Shown: positions 1 to 7,185, numbered from the stretch's first letter. The stretch is 8,742 nucleotides of DNA from an uncultured Flavobacteriales bacterium (GCA_937925525.1 CALALS010000230.1:1-8742), one strand, 5' to 3'. Numbers and translations: made by a program. Notes: generated from the letters alone by a model not told the origin.

Positions 1-500
1 CCCTCATCATCATAAAACTGGTTGATAAACTGGATATCAGGAGTGGTATGCCATTTTGATACAATTTTCATTACTTTTTCTACTACTGAACCTGTTGATG
101 CAGAAGCATATTGTGGAAATAGTGGAATTACCACAATTTTAGAAACATTTTGTTCTCTGAGCTTATCTAGTTTAGATTGAATGGATGGATTTTGATATCT
201 CATCGCAAATTCAATTACATAATCTTCCGAAACTTTTTTTCTAACTTTTTCGGTTAAAGATTCGGTGTGAAATAGGAGAGGAGAACCCTTATCTGTCCAT
301 AATTTTTTATAAATCTTAGCAGATTTTGGTGAGCGAAAAGGAACAATAATTAAATTGACTAACATCCATCTTCCAATAGGGTTAATGTCAATTACTCTTG
401 GGTCATTTAAAAATTCGGTTAAATAAGTTCTGACATCGCTAACACTTGGGCTATTTGGAGTGCCCAAGTTCACTAATAAAACTCCCGTCTTTTTTTTCAT
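1..500 (-). CDS. hemH: Ferrochelatase, N-terminal half (partial; gene continues past the left window edge)
   Basis: Inserts ferrous iron into a porphyrin, the last step of protoheme synthesis. About 166 codons are visible. Typical ferrochelatases have roughly 320-350 residues, so about half the gene is here. Seen: an N-terminal LVNLGTP motif at residues 9-15, the early block SDVRTYLTEFLNDPRVID at about 21-38, and the family signature PLFPQYASASTGS at 126-138. The catalytic histidine lies in the missing C-terminal half and cannot be checked. The start is the ATG at 500-498, which puts the conserved strand directly at the N-terminus. The gene begins 5 bases after the lpd stop on the same strand, so it is probably the second gene of an lpd-hemH transcript. 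No Shine-Dalgarno is visible; the start sits between two A8 runs. Family assignment is firm; metal and porphyrin specificity follow from the family only. Confidence 0.95.
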   Translation of the reverse strand, partial: MKKKTGVLLVNLGTPNSPSVSDVRTYLTEFLNDPRVIDINPIGRWMLVNLIIVPFRSPKSAKIYKKLWTDKGSPLLFHTESLTEKVRKKVSEDYVIEFAMRYQNPSIQSKLDKLREQNVSKIVVIPLFPQYASASTGSVVEKVMKIVSKWHTTPDIQFINQFYDDE

Positions 501-505
501 TTTTT

Positions 506-1906
506 TTAGAAATGTAAAGCTCTTTTATCGGTGGCATCAAGAGATGCTTCTTTCATAGCCTCAGTAAAAGTTGGGTGTGCGTGACTCATTCTTGAAATAT
601 CTTCGGCAGAAGCTCTGTATTCCATAGCTACCACAGCTTCAGCAATCATGTCGGCTGCTCTGGCACCAATCATGTGAACGCCTAAAATTTCATCTGTATT
701 TTTGTCTGCCAATACTTTTACAAAACCTTCAATATCCATGCTTGCTCTTGCTCTTCCTAAAGCTCTCATCGGGAATGAACCAACTTTATATTCTATTCCT
801 TCTTCTTTTAATTGTTCTTCTGTTTTTCCAACAGCGGCCACTTCCGGCCAAGTGTAAACTACTCCGGGAATTAAATTGTAATCGATATGTGGTTTTTGGC
901 CGCTCATATACTCAGCTACAAACACACCTTCTTCTTCGGCTTTGTGAGCTAGCATAGCCCCTTTTACAACGTCTCCTATTGCATAAATTCCTTCCACATT
1001 TGTTTCTAAATGATTATTTACTTCTACTCTTCCTCTATCATCGGTTTTCACTCCTGCATTTTCTAAGCCTAGCTTATCAGTGTATGGTTTTCTTCCTACA
1101 GAAACCAGACAATAATCTCCCTTAAATTCTACTTCTTTTCCTTTAGCATCATCAGCTTTTACAATCATTTCTTTTCCTTTTTTGGTAACGGATTTTACTT
1201 TGTGACTTAAGGCGAATTTAAAGCCTAACTTTTTCAATACTTTTTGAAGTTCTTTTCCTAAACCTCTGTCCATAGTCGGGATAAGAGAATCCATATATTC
1301 TACAACAGTTACTTCGCTGCCAATTCTTGCATAAACAGAACCAAGCTCTAAACCAATTACTCCACCACCAATTACAATCATGTGTTTTGGAATTTCTTTT
1401 AGGTTTAATGCTTCAGTAGAAGTAATAATGCGGTCTTTATCGATTTCTATTCCCGGTAAAGAAGACGGCTTTGAACCTGTGGCAATAACCGTTTTTTTAG
1501 TTTCAATTTTTTCTTCTTTTCCTTCTGAAGTAATTTTAATAATGTTTTTTGTCTCAAAAGAGCCGTGACCATGATATACGTCAATCTTGTTTTTCTTCAT
1601 TAAAAAATCAATTCCTGAACAAGTTTGGGAAACCACTTCATCTTTACGAGCAATCATCTGCTTTATATCAGGCTTAAGACCTTTTATTTCAATACCATGT
1701 GTTTTAAAATTCTTTTCGGCATTGTGGTAATGCTCAGATGAGTCTAACAAAGCTTTTGAGGGAATACAGCCTACATTTAAGCAAGTTCCACCAAGTGTGT
1801 TGTATTTTTCAATAATAGCTGTTTTCATTCCTAATTGCGCACATCTGATAGCGCAAACATACCCACCGGGTCCCGAGCCAATCACTACTACATCGTATTT
1901 ATTCAT
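506..1906 (-). CDS. lpd: Dihydrolipoyl dehydrogenase (E3 of 2-oxo acid dehydrogenase complexes)
   Basis: A cytoplasmic FAD enzyme that reoxidises lipoyl groups of pyruvate, 2-oxoglutarate or branched-chain dehydrogenase complexes and passes electrons to NAD. The 466-residue product has every expected landmark: FAD-binding GSGPGG at 10-15, the redox disulfide in TCLNVGC (Cys42 and Cys47), the NAD-binding GGGVIG at 180-185, the second FAD motif with GIYAIGD at 306-312, and the C-terminal HAHPTFTEA, giving the catalytic dyad His444/Glu449. Length is normal and no frameshift is seen. The start is ATG 1906-1904: the reading frame can extend six codons to a TTG at 1924, but that TTG lies inside a candidate promoter and before the conserved N-terminus. 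hemH follows after 5 bases. Which complex it serves cannot be read here; a single shared E3 is an inference. Mercuric or glutathione reductase is excluded by the motif set. Confidence 0.97.
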   Translation of the reverse strand: MNKYDVVVIGSGPGGYVCAIRCAQLGMKTAIIEKYNTLGGTCLNVGCIPSKALLDSSEHYHNAEKNFKTHGIEIKGLKPDIKQMIARKDEVVSQTCSGIDFLMKKNKIDVYHGHGSFETKNIIKITSEGKEEKIETKKTVIATGSKPSSLPGIEIDKDRIITSTEALNLKEIPKHMIVIGGGVIGLELGSVYARIGSEVTVVEYMDSLIPTMDRGLGKELQKVLKKLGFKFALSHKVKSVTKKGKEMIVKADDAKGKEVEFKGDYCLVSVGRKPYTDKLGLENAGVKTDDRGRVEVNNHLETNVEGIYAIGDVVKGAMLAHKAEEEGVFVAEYMSGQKPHIDYNLIPGVVYTWPEVAAVGKTEEQLKEEGIEYKVGSFPMRALGRARASMDIEGFVKVLADKNTDEILGVHMIGARAADMIAEAVVAMEYRASAEDISRMSHAHPTFTEAMKEASLDATDKRALHF

Positions 1907-1921
1907 TTTGTGAAGTTTTGG

Positions 1922-1929
1922 CAAAAATA
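1922..1929 (-). promoter_or_regulatory. Candidate -7 box for lpd
   Basis: On the minus strand this reads TATTTTTG, a full match to the Bacteroidota -7 consensus TAnnTTTG, ending 15 bases before the lpd ATG. No TTG or TTTG was found 17-23 bases further upstream, so only half of the promoter is supported. If used, the 5' leader would be only about 10 bases, and the upstream TTG start at 1924 could not be translated. Confidence 0.4.
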
Positions 1930-2023
1930 GAAAAATGATGTGGTTTTAGACATGATGTTGATTTTTGAAATTTAAATAAGTGTTTAAATACGTAATAAAC
2001 AATTTAATATAAATAATTGATAA

Positions 2024-2043
2024 TAAATCATATGTGTGATTTA
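2024..2043. repeat. Inverted repeat, possible operator in the divergent spacer
   Basis: TAAATCA and TGATTTA form a perfect 7-bp inverted repeat around a 6-base spacer, in the 230-base spacer between lpd (minus) and the T9SS-exported protein gene (plus). It ends 37 bases before the -33 box of the plus-strand gene. It could bind a dimeric regulator, but in DNA this AT-rich such repeats arise by chance. Apart from this and the two promoter signals, I see nothing in positions 1930-2080. Confidence 0.25.
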
Positions 2044-2080
2044 ATATTAAGTTAAATAAGTTTTATTTTATTAAAATTAC

Positions 2081-2112
2081 TTTGATTCTTTAATTGGTTA
2101 AACTCAAATTTG
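2081..2112 (+). promoter_or_regulatory. Bacteroidota-type promoter for the T9SS-exported protein gene
   Basis: A -33 TTTG at 2081-2084 is followed after 20 bases by CAAATTTG at 2105-2112, one mismatch from the -7 consensus TAnnTTTG. The spacing is within the known 17-23 range. The ATG lies 24 bases past the -7 box, giving a normal short leader. The A-rich stretch before the ATG (TTTAAAAACAAAGACT) has no Shine-Dalgarno, as is usual in this phylum. Confidence 0.55.
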
Positions 2113-2136
2113 TGTAAACATTTAAAAACAAAGACT

Positions 2137-3921
2137 ATGAAGACACTCTACAAATTAAGTTTACTTTTTCTGATGGGATTAAGCATAGCTTCCAATGCAC
2201 AAACATCTATTTCTATTGGTTGGGCAAATGATTCTACTTCTTCTATGCCTTGTGGAGTTCCTCATAATATTTGGTTCAGTTTCCAAGGTAATTGTATTGG
2301 TTATACTCCAGTAAATGATTCAGTTGATTTACATATTTGGTTTGGGGATGGGACTACTACTTCTTTAAAAACTCCAATATATGGAGCTTCACCTAATCAA
2401 TATTGGTATGAAATGATTCAGCATACCTATACTCAATCAGGTATATTTACTGTTAAGTACTTAGTCATTGCACCTGATGGAAAAAGAGATTCATTGATAG
2501 TACCTAATGAAGTGACAATTGCAGACTCATGCGGAAATATTTCTGGTACTGTTTTCCATGACTTTAATAATAATTGTCAGATAGACTTAGGTGAAATTCT
2601 AAATTATAATCATTCATATGTAGAGTTGATTTACAATGGAAATACATTAGCTTATTCTTATACTGATTACACTGGTAAATTTCATTTTAATGTCCCAGCA
2701 AATCAAACATATACTTTAAAATATTTAAGTACTTATTTGCCATATAACTCTGGATATCAAGTTACTTGCCCTAGTGCTCAAACCTATACTATAAATTTAA
2801 CTACTGCAGGTTCTCATAACAATGATTTTGGACTTAGCTGTCCTTCTTCATATGATTTAAGCGGTAGCTTTTGGGTTGCTGGTTCCAGACCTGGAACAAT
2901 TGGCCATGCTTATGTTAACGCTTGGAATCATAGCTGTACGACTACAAATAGCCAAGTTAAATTTGTGCTTGACCCAAGAGCAACATATATCGGTCCTTTA
3001 TTTGGTGAAATACCTCCTTCACAAGTGAAATACGTTGGAAGTGGAGATACATTAATATGGAATAACCAATCATTAAATAATTCTTCAAATATGAGGTTTA
3101 GTACAATTGTTATGGTTCAGTATGATACTACTTTTTCAGTTGGAGATACTTTATGTTGGACTCAAATTGAATTGCCCTCAACCTCAGACTTAAATCCAAA
3201 TAATAACATTCAAACAAAATGCTTTCCTGCATCCGCTTCTTATGACCCAAACATGAAACATGTGTCTCCTAAAGGAATAGGAAGTGCTGGTTATATTGCT
3301 AATAATCAAACTATGACTTATACCGTAGAGTTTCAAAATACCGGAAACGATACTGCATTTAATATTTACATCTTAGATACTATTTCGTCTAATTTAAACC
3401 TAAACACATTAAGAATATTAGGAAGCAGCCATCCTATGAAATTACAATTGTTGAATAATAATGTCCTTAAATTTAGATTTGATAATATCCATTTGGTTGA
3501 TAGTAATACTAATGAACCTTTAAGTCATGGCTATGTCCAGTTTTCAATTGACCAACAACCAAACTTAACTCAAGGGACAGAAATTAAAAACAAAGTTGGT
3601 ATCTACTTTGACTATAACGAACCTGTAATTACTAATACCGTTTTAAATACCATTGATATATCATTAAATATTGCAGAAAAAGTGGAGACTTTTGATAATG
3701 AAATCAAGCTTTATCCAAATCCTTCTAACGGTAACTTTACAGTCGAAACAGAAACCTTAACTAATATAACGGTAACAGATTTAGTTGGTAAAGTAATTTA
3801 TCAATCTACTGTAAATGGTAAAGAGCTAATTAACTTATCGAATGTTTCTAACGGAATTTACAATGTAGGATTTAATAATGCTTCGGGTTTTAGTTCAACT
3901 AAATTAGTAATTGCTAAATAA
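2137..3921 (+). CDS. Secreted multidomain protein with type IX secretion C-terminal sorting domain
   Basis: Predicted to be exported by Sec and then moved to the surface or medium by the T9SS. Product of 594 residues. An N-terminal signal peptide (about 1-21, ending SNAQ) follows the ATG at 2137; an upstream in-frame TTG at 2110 overlaps the promoter and is rejected. Next comes a PKD-like region around 30-128 with WFGDGTTTS at 68-76, then an SdrD B/carboxypeptidase-regulatory-like domain at about 133-233 beginning GTVFHDFNNNC. A beta-rich linker covers about 238-362. A conserved repeat-type domain at about 365-505 starts SYDPNMKHVSPKG and contains FQNTGNDTAFN and IYFDYNEPV; I recognise it as the DUF11-like/DUF7619 type common in T9SS proteins. 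The type A sorting tail is at about 520-594 (LYPNPSNGNFTV ... NGIYNVGF). Nine cysteines are present and no enzymatic motif was seen, so an adhesin or surface-layer role is only inferred. Single-gene unit with its own promoter and terminator. Confidence 0.9.
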   Translation: MKTLYKLSLLFLMGLSIASNAQTSISIGWANDSTSSMPCGVPHNIWFSFQGNCIGYTPVNDSVDLHIWFGDGTTTSLKTPIYGASPNQYWYEMIQHTYTQSGIFTVKYLVIAPDGKRDSLIVPNEVTIADSCGNISGTVFHDFNNNCQIDLGEILNYNHSYVELIYNGNTLAYSYTDYTGKFHFNVPANQTYTLKYLSTYLPYNSGYQVTCPSAQTYTINLTTAGSHNNDFGLSCPSSYDLSGSFWVAGSRPGTIGHAYVNAWNHSCTTTNSQVKFVLDPRATYIGPLFGEIPPSQVKYVGSGDTLIWNNQSLNNSSNMRFSTIVMVQYDTTFSVGDTLCWTQIELPSTSDLNPNNNIQTKCFPASASYDPNMKHVSPKGIGSAGYIANNQTMTYTVEFQNTGNDTAFNIYILDTISSNLNLNTLRILGSSHPMKLQLLNNNVLKFRFDNIHLVDSNTNEPLSHGYVQFSIDQQPNLTQGTEIKNKVGIYFDYNEPVITNTVLNTIDISLNIAEKVETFDNEIKLYPNPSNGNFTVETETLTNITVTDLVGKVIYQSTVNGKELINLSNVSNGIYNVGFNNASGFSSTKLVIAK

Positions 3922-3948
3922 TTCTTTTTCAGTTTTCCCGGTTTGTTC

Positions 3949-3980
3949 AAAGGACCGTCCTTTAATGGCGGTCTTTTTTG
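3949..3980 (+). terminator. Intrinsic terminator after the T9SS-exported protein gene
   Basis: AAAGGACCG at 3949-3957 pairs with CGGTCTTTT at 3969-3977 (nine pairs, one G-U). Two more pairs (CC with GG) form inside past a bulged T, over a TTTAAT loop. A run of six T (3974-3979) follows the GC core. It begins 27 bases after the stop codon. On the minus strand only three T would follow the stem, so it is mainly a plus-strand terminator. Confidence 0.85.
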
Positions 3981-4038
3981 TTAAATTGTTTTAATATATC
4001 CTTTATTGAGTCAGTTAAATTCTCAATATTTATATAAA

Positions 4039-4058
4039 CAAAAAATGCTGCAAAGCAT
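4039..4058 (-). terminator. Weak candidate terminator after lnt
   Basis: On the minus strand ATGCT, a TTGC loop and AGCAT form a 5-bp hairpin (4058-4045), followed by TTTTTG, starting 32 bases after the lnt stop. The stem is short with only two G-C pairs, so it would be weak alone. A second inverted repeat, TATTGAG/CTCAATA (4004-4010 and 4022-4028), lies further on without a T run. Together they may end the minus-strand transcript in this convergent spacer. Confidence 0.4.
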
Positions 4059-4090
4059 AAGAAAATATAGAATAGCAAAATATAAAAGTT

Positions 4091-5707
4091 TTAACTAACC
4101 TTACTTAAAGCCGATTTATTTTTAATACTTCTTACAAATGCCCAAAGAATTAAAAGTACTGCAAACCAGGCAGCAATTCTACCAATATAATCACCTGTTT
4201 TAGTGTAAAAAGTAATTTCGTCATTTAAATTAATACTGCCTACAATGGCATCTTCCACCCACCATTCGGTTGGTTGTAATATATCACCTGTTTGGTTGAT
4301 AAAACACGAAATTCCTGTATTTGCACTTCTTATAATTGAACGTCTGGTTTCTATTGCTCTTAATCTGGCGTAAGCTAAATGTTGTTTATATCCTGGAGTG
4401 TTTTCCCACCACCCGTCATTGGTTATGATGGCAACGGCTTGTGCTCCTTTTTCTACAAATTCTGCATAGTATTCTCCGTGAATGGATTCATAACAAATAA
4501 TTGGGGCAATTACTCCGTTATTATTTTCCATAGAAGACCTAAAGTTGATAGGTTCTTTCTCCGTTCCTAATGAACCGCTTGCACCGCCTAAATCAATCGA
4601 CAGCTTTTCCAGAAATGGAAAAGGCATTTTTTCAACTCCTAATACTAGTTTGCTTTTTCTGTAAAGCTGAATTTCATCGGTACTGCTCATTTGCATAGCA
4701 GTGTTAAACGAACCGTAATATTTATCGGCATCGGTAAATTTTCTTGCGGATGCTGGAATTTCTTCGTCATCACCATAAACTCTTAATGAAGATAATCCAA
4801 TGATAACTCTTGTTTGCGGATACATTTTGCAAAACTCATTTACCATTTGTACTTCCTGATATTCATATAAACTTTCTTCCCAGTAGCCATTTGGTAATGC
4901 TGTTTCCGGTGCAACTACAAAATCAATATTATCTGTCATTTTATCCACTGCCAAACGAAGTGTTTTGGCAACTTGTTCTTGCGCAGACATGCTTCCAAAC
5001 TTTTCATTGTAAGGGTCTATGTTTGGTTGAAGGACTACACAGTTTACCGGGTTTGATTTTTCTGCATAAGTAGTAGAAATAATAATTGAAATTAAGAGCG
5101 GAATAAGAAAAATAAAGTCAAAAGAAGCAACCCATGGCATGGCTTCTTTAAGTGATAGTTTTTGAATGACCATTTTTTTGAATACCAAAAACCCGATGAT
5201 GTTTAGTGTTAAAACCCATAGACTGCCACCAAATACTCCGGTGTATTCATACCACTGAACAAGATATGTGTCATTGGCAAAAACATTTCCTAAGGTTAGC
5301 CATGGCCAGCTTAAATCCCAGTTGAGGTGTAAGTATTCAAACCCCAACCAAAGGATTACAAATGCAGAATAGCCCACTTTTGCATTGAGGTGTCTTTTAG
5401 TGTAATGGTATAGCTGAAAGACACATGCCATAAAGAATGAATTACAGACTACCGCCATTACCATTCCCCAATCTGAAGCAAAGTAAATCCACCATGTAGT
5501 AATTACGTTAAATAGAAAGAACTGCCAATATGCTAAACCAAACAGTTTTAGAGTTGAGCCATTTGTTTTTGCAATAAAGTCTTCTGCTAATAATAGCGGA
5601 ATGAAAGCAATAAAAATGAGATAGCTAATGTTTCCAATTTCAGGCCAGGCGGCAGACATTAGTAAGCCACCTAAGGTACTTAACAGAAAAAGATGTTTTG
5701 TTTTCAT
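4091..5707 (-). CDS. lnt: Apolipoprotein N-acyltransferase
   Basis: Inner-membrane enzyme that transfers a third acyl chain from phospholipid to the N-terminal cysteine of diacylated lipoproteins, the last step of lipoprotein maturation. The 538-residue product has the family layout: about seven hydrophobic segments in residues 5-215, then a periplasmic nitrilase-like domain at about 220-500, then a C-terminal membrane helix at about 508-526. The catalytic triad is visible as Glu268 (VVAPETALP), Lys351 (LYRKSKLV) and Cys405 (IICYESIHGEY), corresponding to E. coli Glu267, Lys335 and Cys387. The LVPFGE-type loop of proteobacteria is replaced by LVLGVEKMPF. The start ATG at 5707-5705 leads straight into the first hydrophobic segment. 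It lies 48 bases downstream of a DUF4349 lipoprotein gene on the same strand, with no terminator or good promoter between them, so cotranscription is likely. Confidence 0.96.
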   Translation of the reverse strand: MKTKHLFLLSTLGGLLMSAAWPEIGNISYLIFIAFIPLLLAEDFIAKTNGSTLKLFGLAYWQFFLFNVITTWWIYFASDWGMVMAVVCNSFFMACVFQLYHYTKRHLNAKVGYSAFVILWLGFEYLHLNWDLSWPWLTLGNVFANDTYLVQWYEYTGVFGGSLWVLTLNIIGFLVFKKMVIQKLSLKEAMPWVASFDFIFLIPLLISIIISTTYAEKSNPVNCVVLQPNIDPYNEKFGSMSAQEQVAKTLRLAVDKMTDNIDFVVAPETALPNGYWEESLYEYQEVQMVNEFCKMYPQTRVIIGLSSLRVYGDDEEIPASARKFTDADKYYGSFNTAMQMSSTDEIQLYRKSKLVLGVEKMPFPFLEKLSIDLGGASGSLGTEKEPINFRSSMENNNGVIAPIICYESIHGEYYAEFVEKGAQAVAIITNDGWWENTPGYKQHLAYARLRAIETRRSIIRSANTGISCFINQTGDILQPTEWWVEDAIVGSINLNDEITFYTKTGDYIGRIAAWFAVLLILWAFVRSIKNKSALSKVS

Positions 5708-5755
5708 TGCGCACCAAAAGTCAGAAATAAAAAGGAGAATTGAAAGAACTAAAGA

Positions 5756-6616
5756 TTAAGCGTTCTTTGATTTTTTTCTCTTTTTTCTCCATCTAATTAG
5801 CCAGAATGTTAATCCTACAAAAATTAATACAAATGGCCAGATGTTGATAATGCCAATAAAGAACCACATTAAATTATCCCAGCCGTTGCCAACACCTTTT
5901 ACCATTTTTTCGCCAAAAGCTGTTTTGTTAGGAATCTCCTTATAAAAGTTAACGGTAAGTGTAGAAAGTGAAATTCTATTCTTTAAAGAGTTTAGCCTCC
6001 CTTCTATAGACTCAATTTCGGCTCTTAAATTCCCTATTTCACGCTCTATTTCAAGTAATTCGGTTACTGTGTTTGCCTTAGAAAGTAATTGAAGATATCG
6101 TGCTTCTAGTTCTTTTTTGTTTTTTAATCTGGCTTCAATGTCTATGTATTCTTCGGTTACATCCTGAATGTCAATGCTTTTATTGTCGAAATGTTCTACT
6201 CCTTCACTAATAATTGAAATTAATTTATCAAAGTTGTCAGCCGGAACCCTTATGGTTAGGGTATGGCTAATCTGATAATAAGACTTGTATTCATTATCCG
6301 AAGAAATGTATCCGTTGAGGTTTTTAACTGCATTTAAAATGTTAAGCTGAGTCTGAGTTAAATTTTCAGTTTCAAAAGAAACATTTCCGGTTTTAATCAA
6401 TTTCCGTTCTACAACCTTGGTAGCGTCCGCACTATTGATAGGTTGACGCTGTTCAGCCTCATCATTCAAATTATCTTGTTCTGCTAGTTTACCTGTATAT
6501 TCTTCTTCAGCATAAGCTTGCCCTGATGCAGCCATGTCTTTGTTTTCATAGCTACCGCTACAGCTAATGAATAAACTTGAAATAATAATTAGAGGAATAA
6601 AAATTTGCTTTTTCAT
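5756..6616 (-). CDS. DUF4349 domain lipoprotein with C-terminal membrane helix
   Basis: Envelope protein of unknown biochemical role; I recognise the DUF4349 family. The 286-residue product begins with a type II signal peptide, a lipobox LFISC with the lipidated Cys19. A low-complexity acidic linker covers about 22-65. The DUF4349 core follows: VERKLIKTGNVSFETENL at 69-86, a beta strand TLTIRVPADNFDKL at 119-132, then a charged coiled-coil hairpin at about 155-215 carrying DVTEEYIDIEARL and ELLEIEREI. A single membrane helix lies at about 249-275 with a strongly basic tail (RWRKKRKKSK). Lipid anchor plus C-terminal helix suggests the middle domain is periplasmic and tethered at both ends, probably to the inner membrane; this is inference. 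The gene starts 17 bases after a small exported protein gene and lies 48 bases before lnt, whose product should acylate Cys19. Confidence 0.88.
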   Translation of the reverse strand: MKKQIFIPLIIISSLFISCSGSYENKDMAASGQAYAEEEYTGKLAEQDNLNDEAEQRQPINSADATKVVERKLIKTGNVSFETENLTQTQLNILNAVKNLNGYISSDNEYKSYYQISHTLTIRVPADNFDKLISIISEGVEHFDNKSIDIQDVTEEYIDIEARLKNKKELEARYLQLLSKANTVTELLEIEREIGNLRAEIESIEGRLNSLKNRISLSTLTVNFYKEIPNKTAFGEKMVKGVGNGWDNLMWFFIGIINIWPFVLIFVGLTFWLIRWRKKRKKSKNA

Positions 6617-6633
6617 AATAGTGGGTTTAGGCT

Positions 6634-7089
6634 TTATTTAGATTTGTATGTAGCTATATAAGTTATTTTAGTTGCAAGGTATTTATCTTCAAACATAGCA
6701 GGAGTTAGTTTTAAAGTCTTTTTACACCTTTCTATAAAGTCTTTATCTAAATTTTGGTGGGGGCTTTCCTCTATAATAATGTTTTCAGGATGTCCATCGC
6801 TACTAATAGTAAAAGTTCCTTTAAATTCCCCATTAATTTCAGGAGTGATTAACTTTCCATCAACATATTCTCTAGGATATTTTAAATAAAGATGTTTAGC
6901 TAATTGCTTTATACCTAGCTCATATTTCGGTGGAATATGGTTGTTACTACAAAATTGGGTGTCACCAATAAGTGTAATTGTATAATAAATGTGCACAATG
7001 TCATTTGAAAAATTAAAACTTCTTTCTTGTCCAAAACCAATGAGTGGGAATATTAATAATACAAAAATGATTAATCTTACTGGGTGCAT
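6634..7089 (-). CDS. Small exported protein with a TonB C-terminal-like domain
   Basis: 151 residues, with a signal peptide at about 1-20 (basic start, long hydrophobic core, ending LIGFGQ). The middle part is not recognised. Residues about 87-148 resemble a TonB C-terminal fold: the strand GTFTISSDGHPENIIIEES, then LDKDFIERCKKTLKLTPAMF, then a last strand TKITYIATYK. This matches the pattern of Bacteroidota energy-transducer C-termini (strand, DG turn, LD-helix, xPA, strand). There is no N-terminal membrane anchor plus proline-rich spanner, so it is not a complete TonB; a periplasmic stand-alone domain is more likely. Two cysteines (47 and 122) could form a disulfide. It is first in the cluster with the DUF4349 gene (17-base gap) and lnt. 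The upstream minus-strand TATATTTT (7105-7098) is a one-mismatch -7 box without a clear -33. Function unknown. Confidence 0.8.
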   Translation of the reverse strand: MHPVRLIIFVLLIFPLIGFGQERSFNFSNDIVHIYYTITLIGDTQFCSNNHIPPKYELGIKQLAKHLYLKYPREYVDGKLITPEINGEFKGTFTISSDGHPENIIIEESPHQNLDKDFIERCKKTLKLTPAMFEDKYLATKITYIATYKSK

Positions 7090-7167
7090 CTTATTAGAAA
7101 ATATATTTATGAGATGTTAAAACTAATCCCATTCCATAAAAGTAAAAGAAAAATTTGATGAAAGCTT

Positions 7168-7185
7168 TTACAAAAGCTTTTGTAA
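7168..7185. repeat. 18-bp perfect palindrome overlapping the tRNA-Leu promoter
   Basis: TTACAAAAGCTTTTGTAA is a perfect palindrome. Its core AAAGCTTTT (7173-7181) is repeated directly at 7161-7169, a 12-base period, so there are two similar sites about one helical turn apart. The -33 TTTG (7179-7182) of the tRNA promoter lies inside it, the geometry expected of a repressor or activator site. It also sits 79-96 bases upstream of the divergent minus-strand exported-protein gene. Confidence 0.5.

Noticed and set aside
742..957. 71-codon open frame on the plus strand within lpd
   Set aside because: It lies wholly antisense to lpd, which has every catalytic motif. The leucine-rich product simply reflects the reverse complement of the lpd codons.
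1380..1568. 62-codon open frame on the plus strand within lpd
   Set aside because: Antisense to the NAD-binding part of lpd, with no promoter of its own and no recognisable product.
1907..1924. Six-codon N-terminal extension of lpd from a TTG
   Set aside because: The TTG lies inside the candidate -7 box, and the ATG at 1906 places the FAD motif at the usual distance from the N-terminus.
2110..2136. Nine-codon extension of the T9SS cargo gene from a TTG
   Set aside because: The TTG overlaps the -7 box and would put charged residues before the signal peptide; the ATG at 2137 gives a normal one.
4004..4028. TATTGAG/CTCAATA hairpin as a terminator
   Set aside because: Seven-bp stem with an 11-base loop, but no T run follows on either strand, so it is only mentioned with the weak lnt terminator.
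4379..4570. 63-codon open frame on the plus strand within lnt
   Set aside because: Antisense to the nitrilase domain of lnt, which is intact there, including Cys405.
4810..5073. 87-codon open frame on the plus strand within lnt
   Set aside because: Antisense to the region of lnt that encodes Glu268; no promoter or family resemblance.
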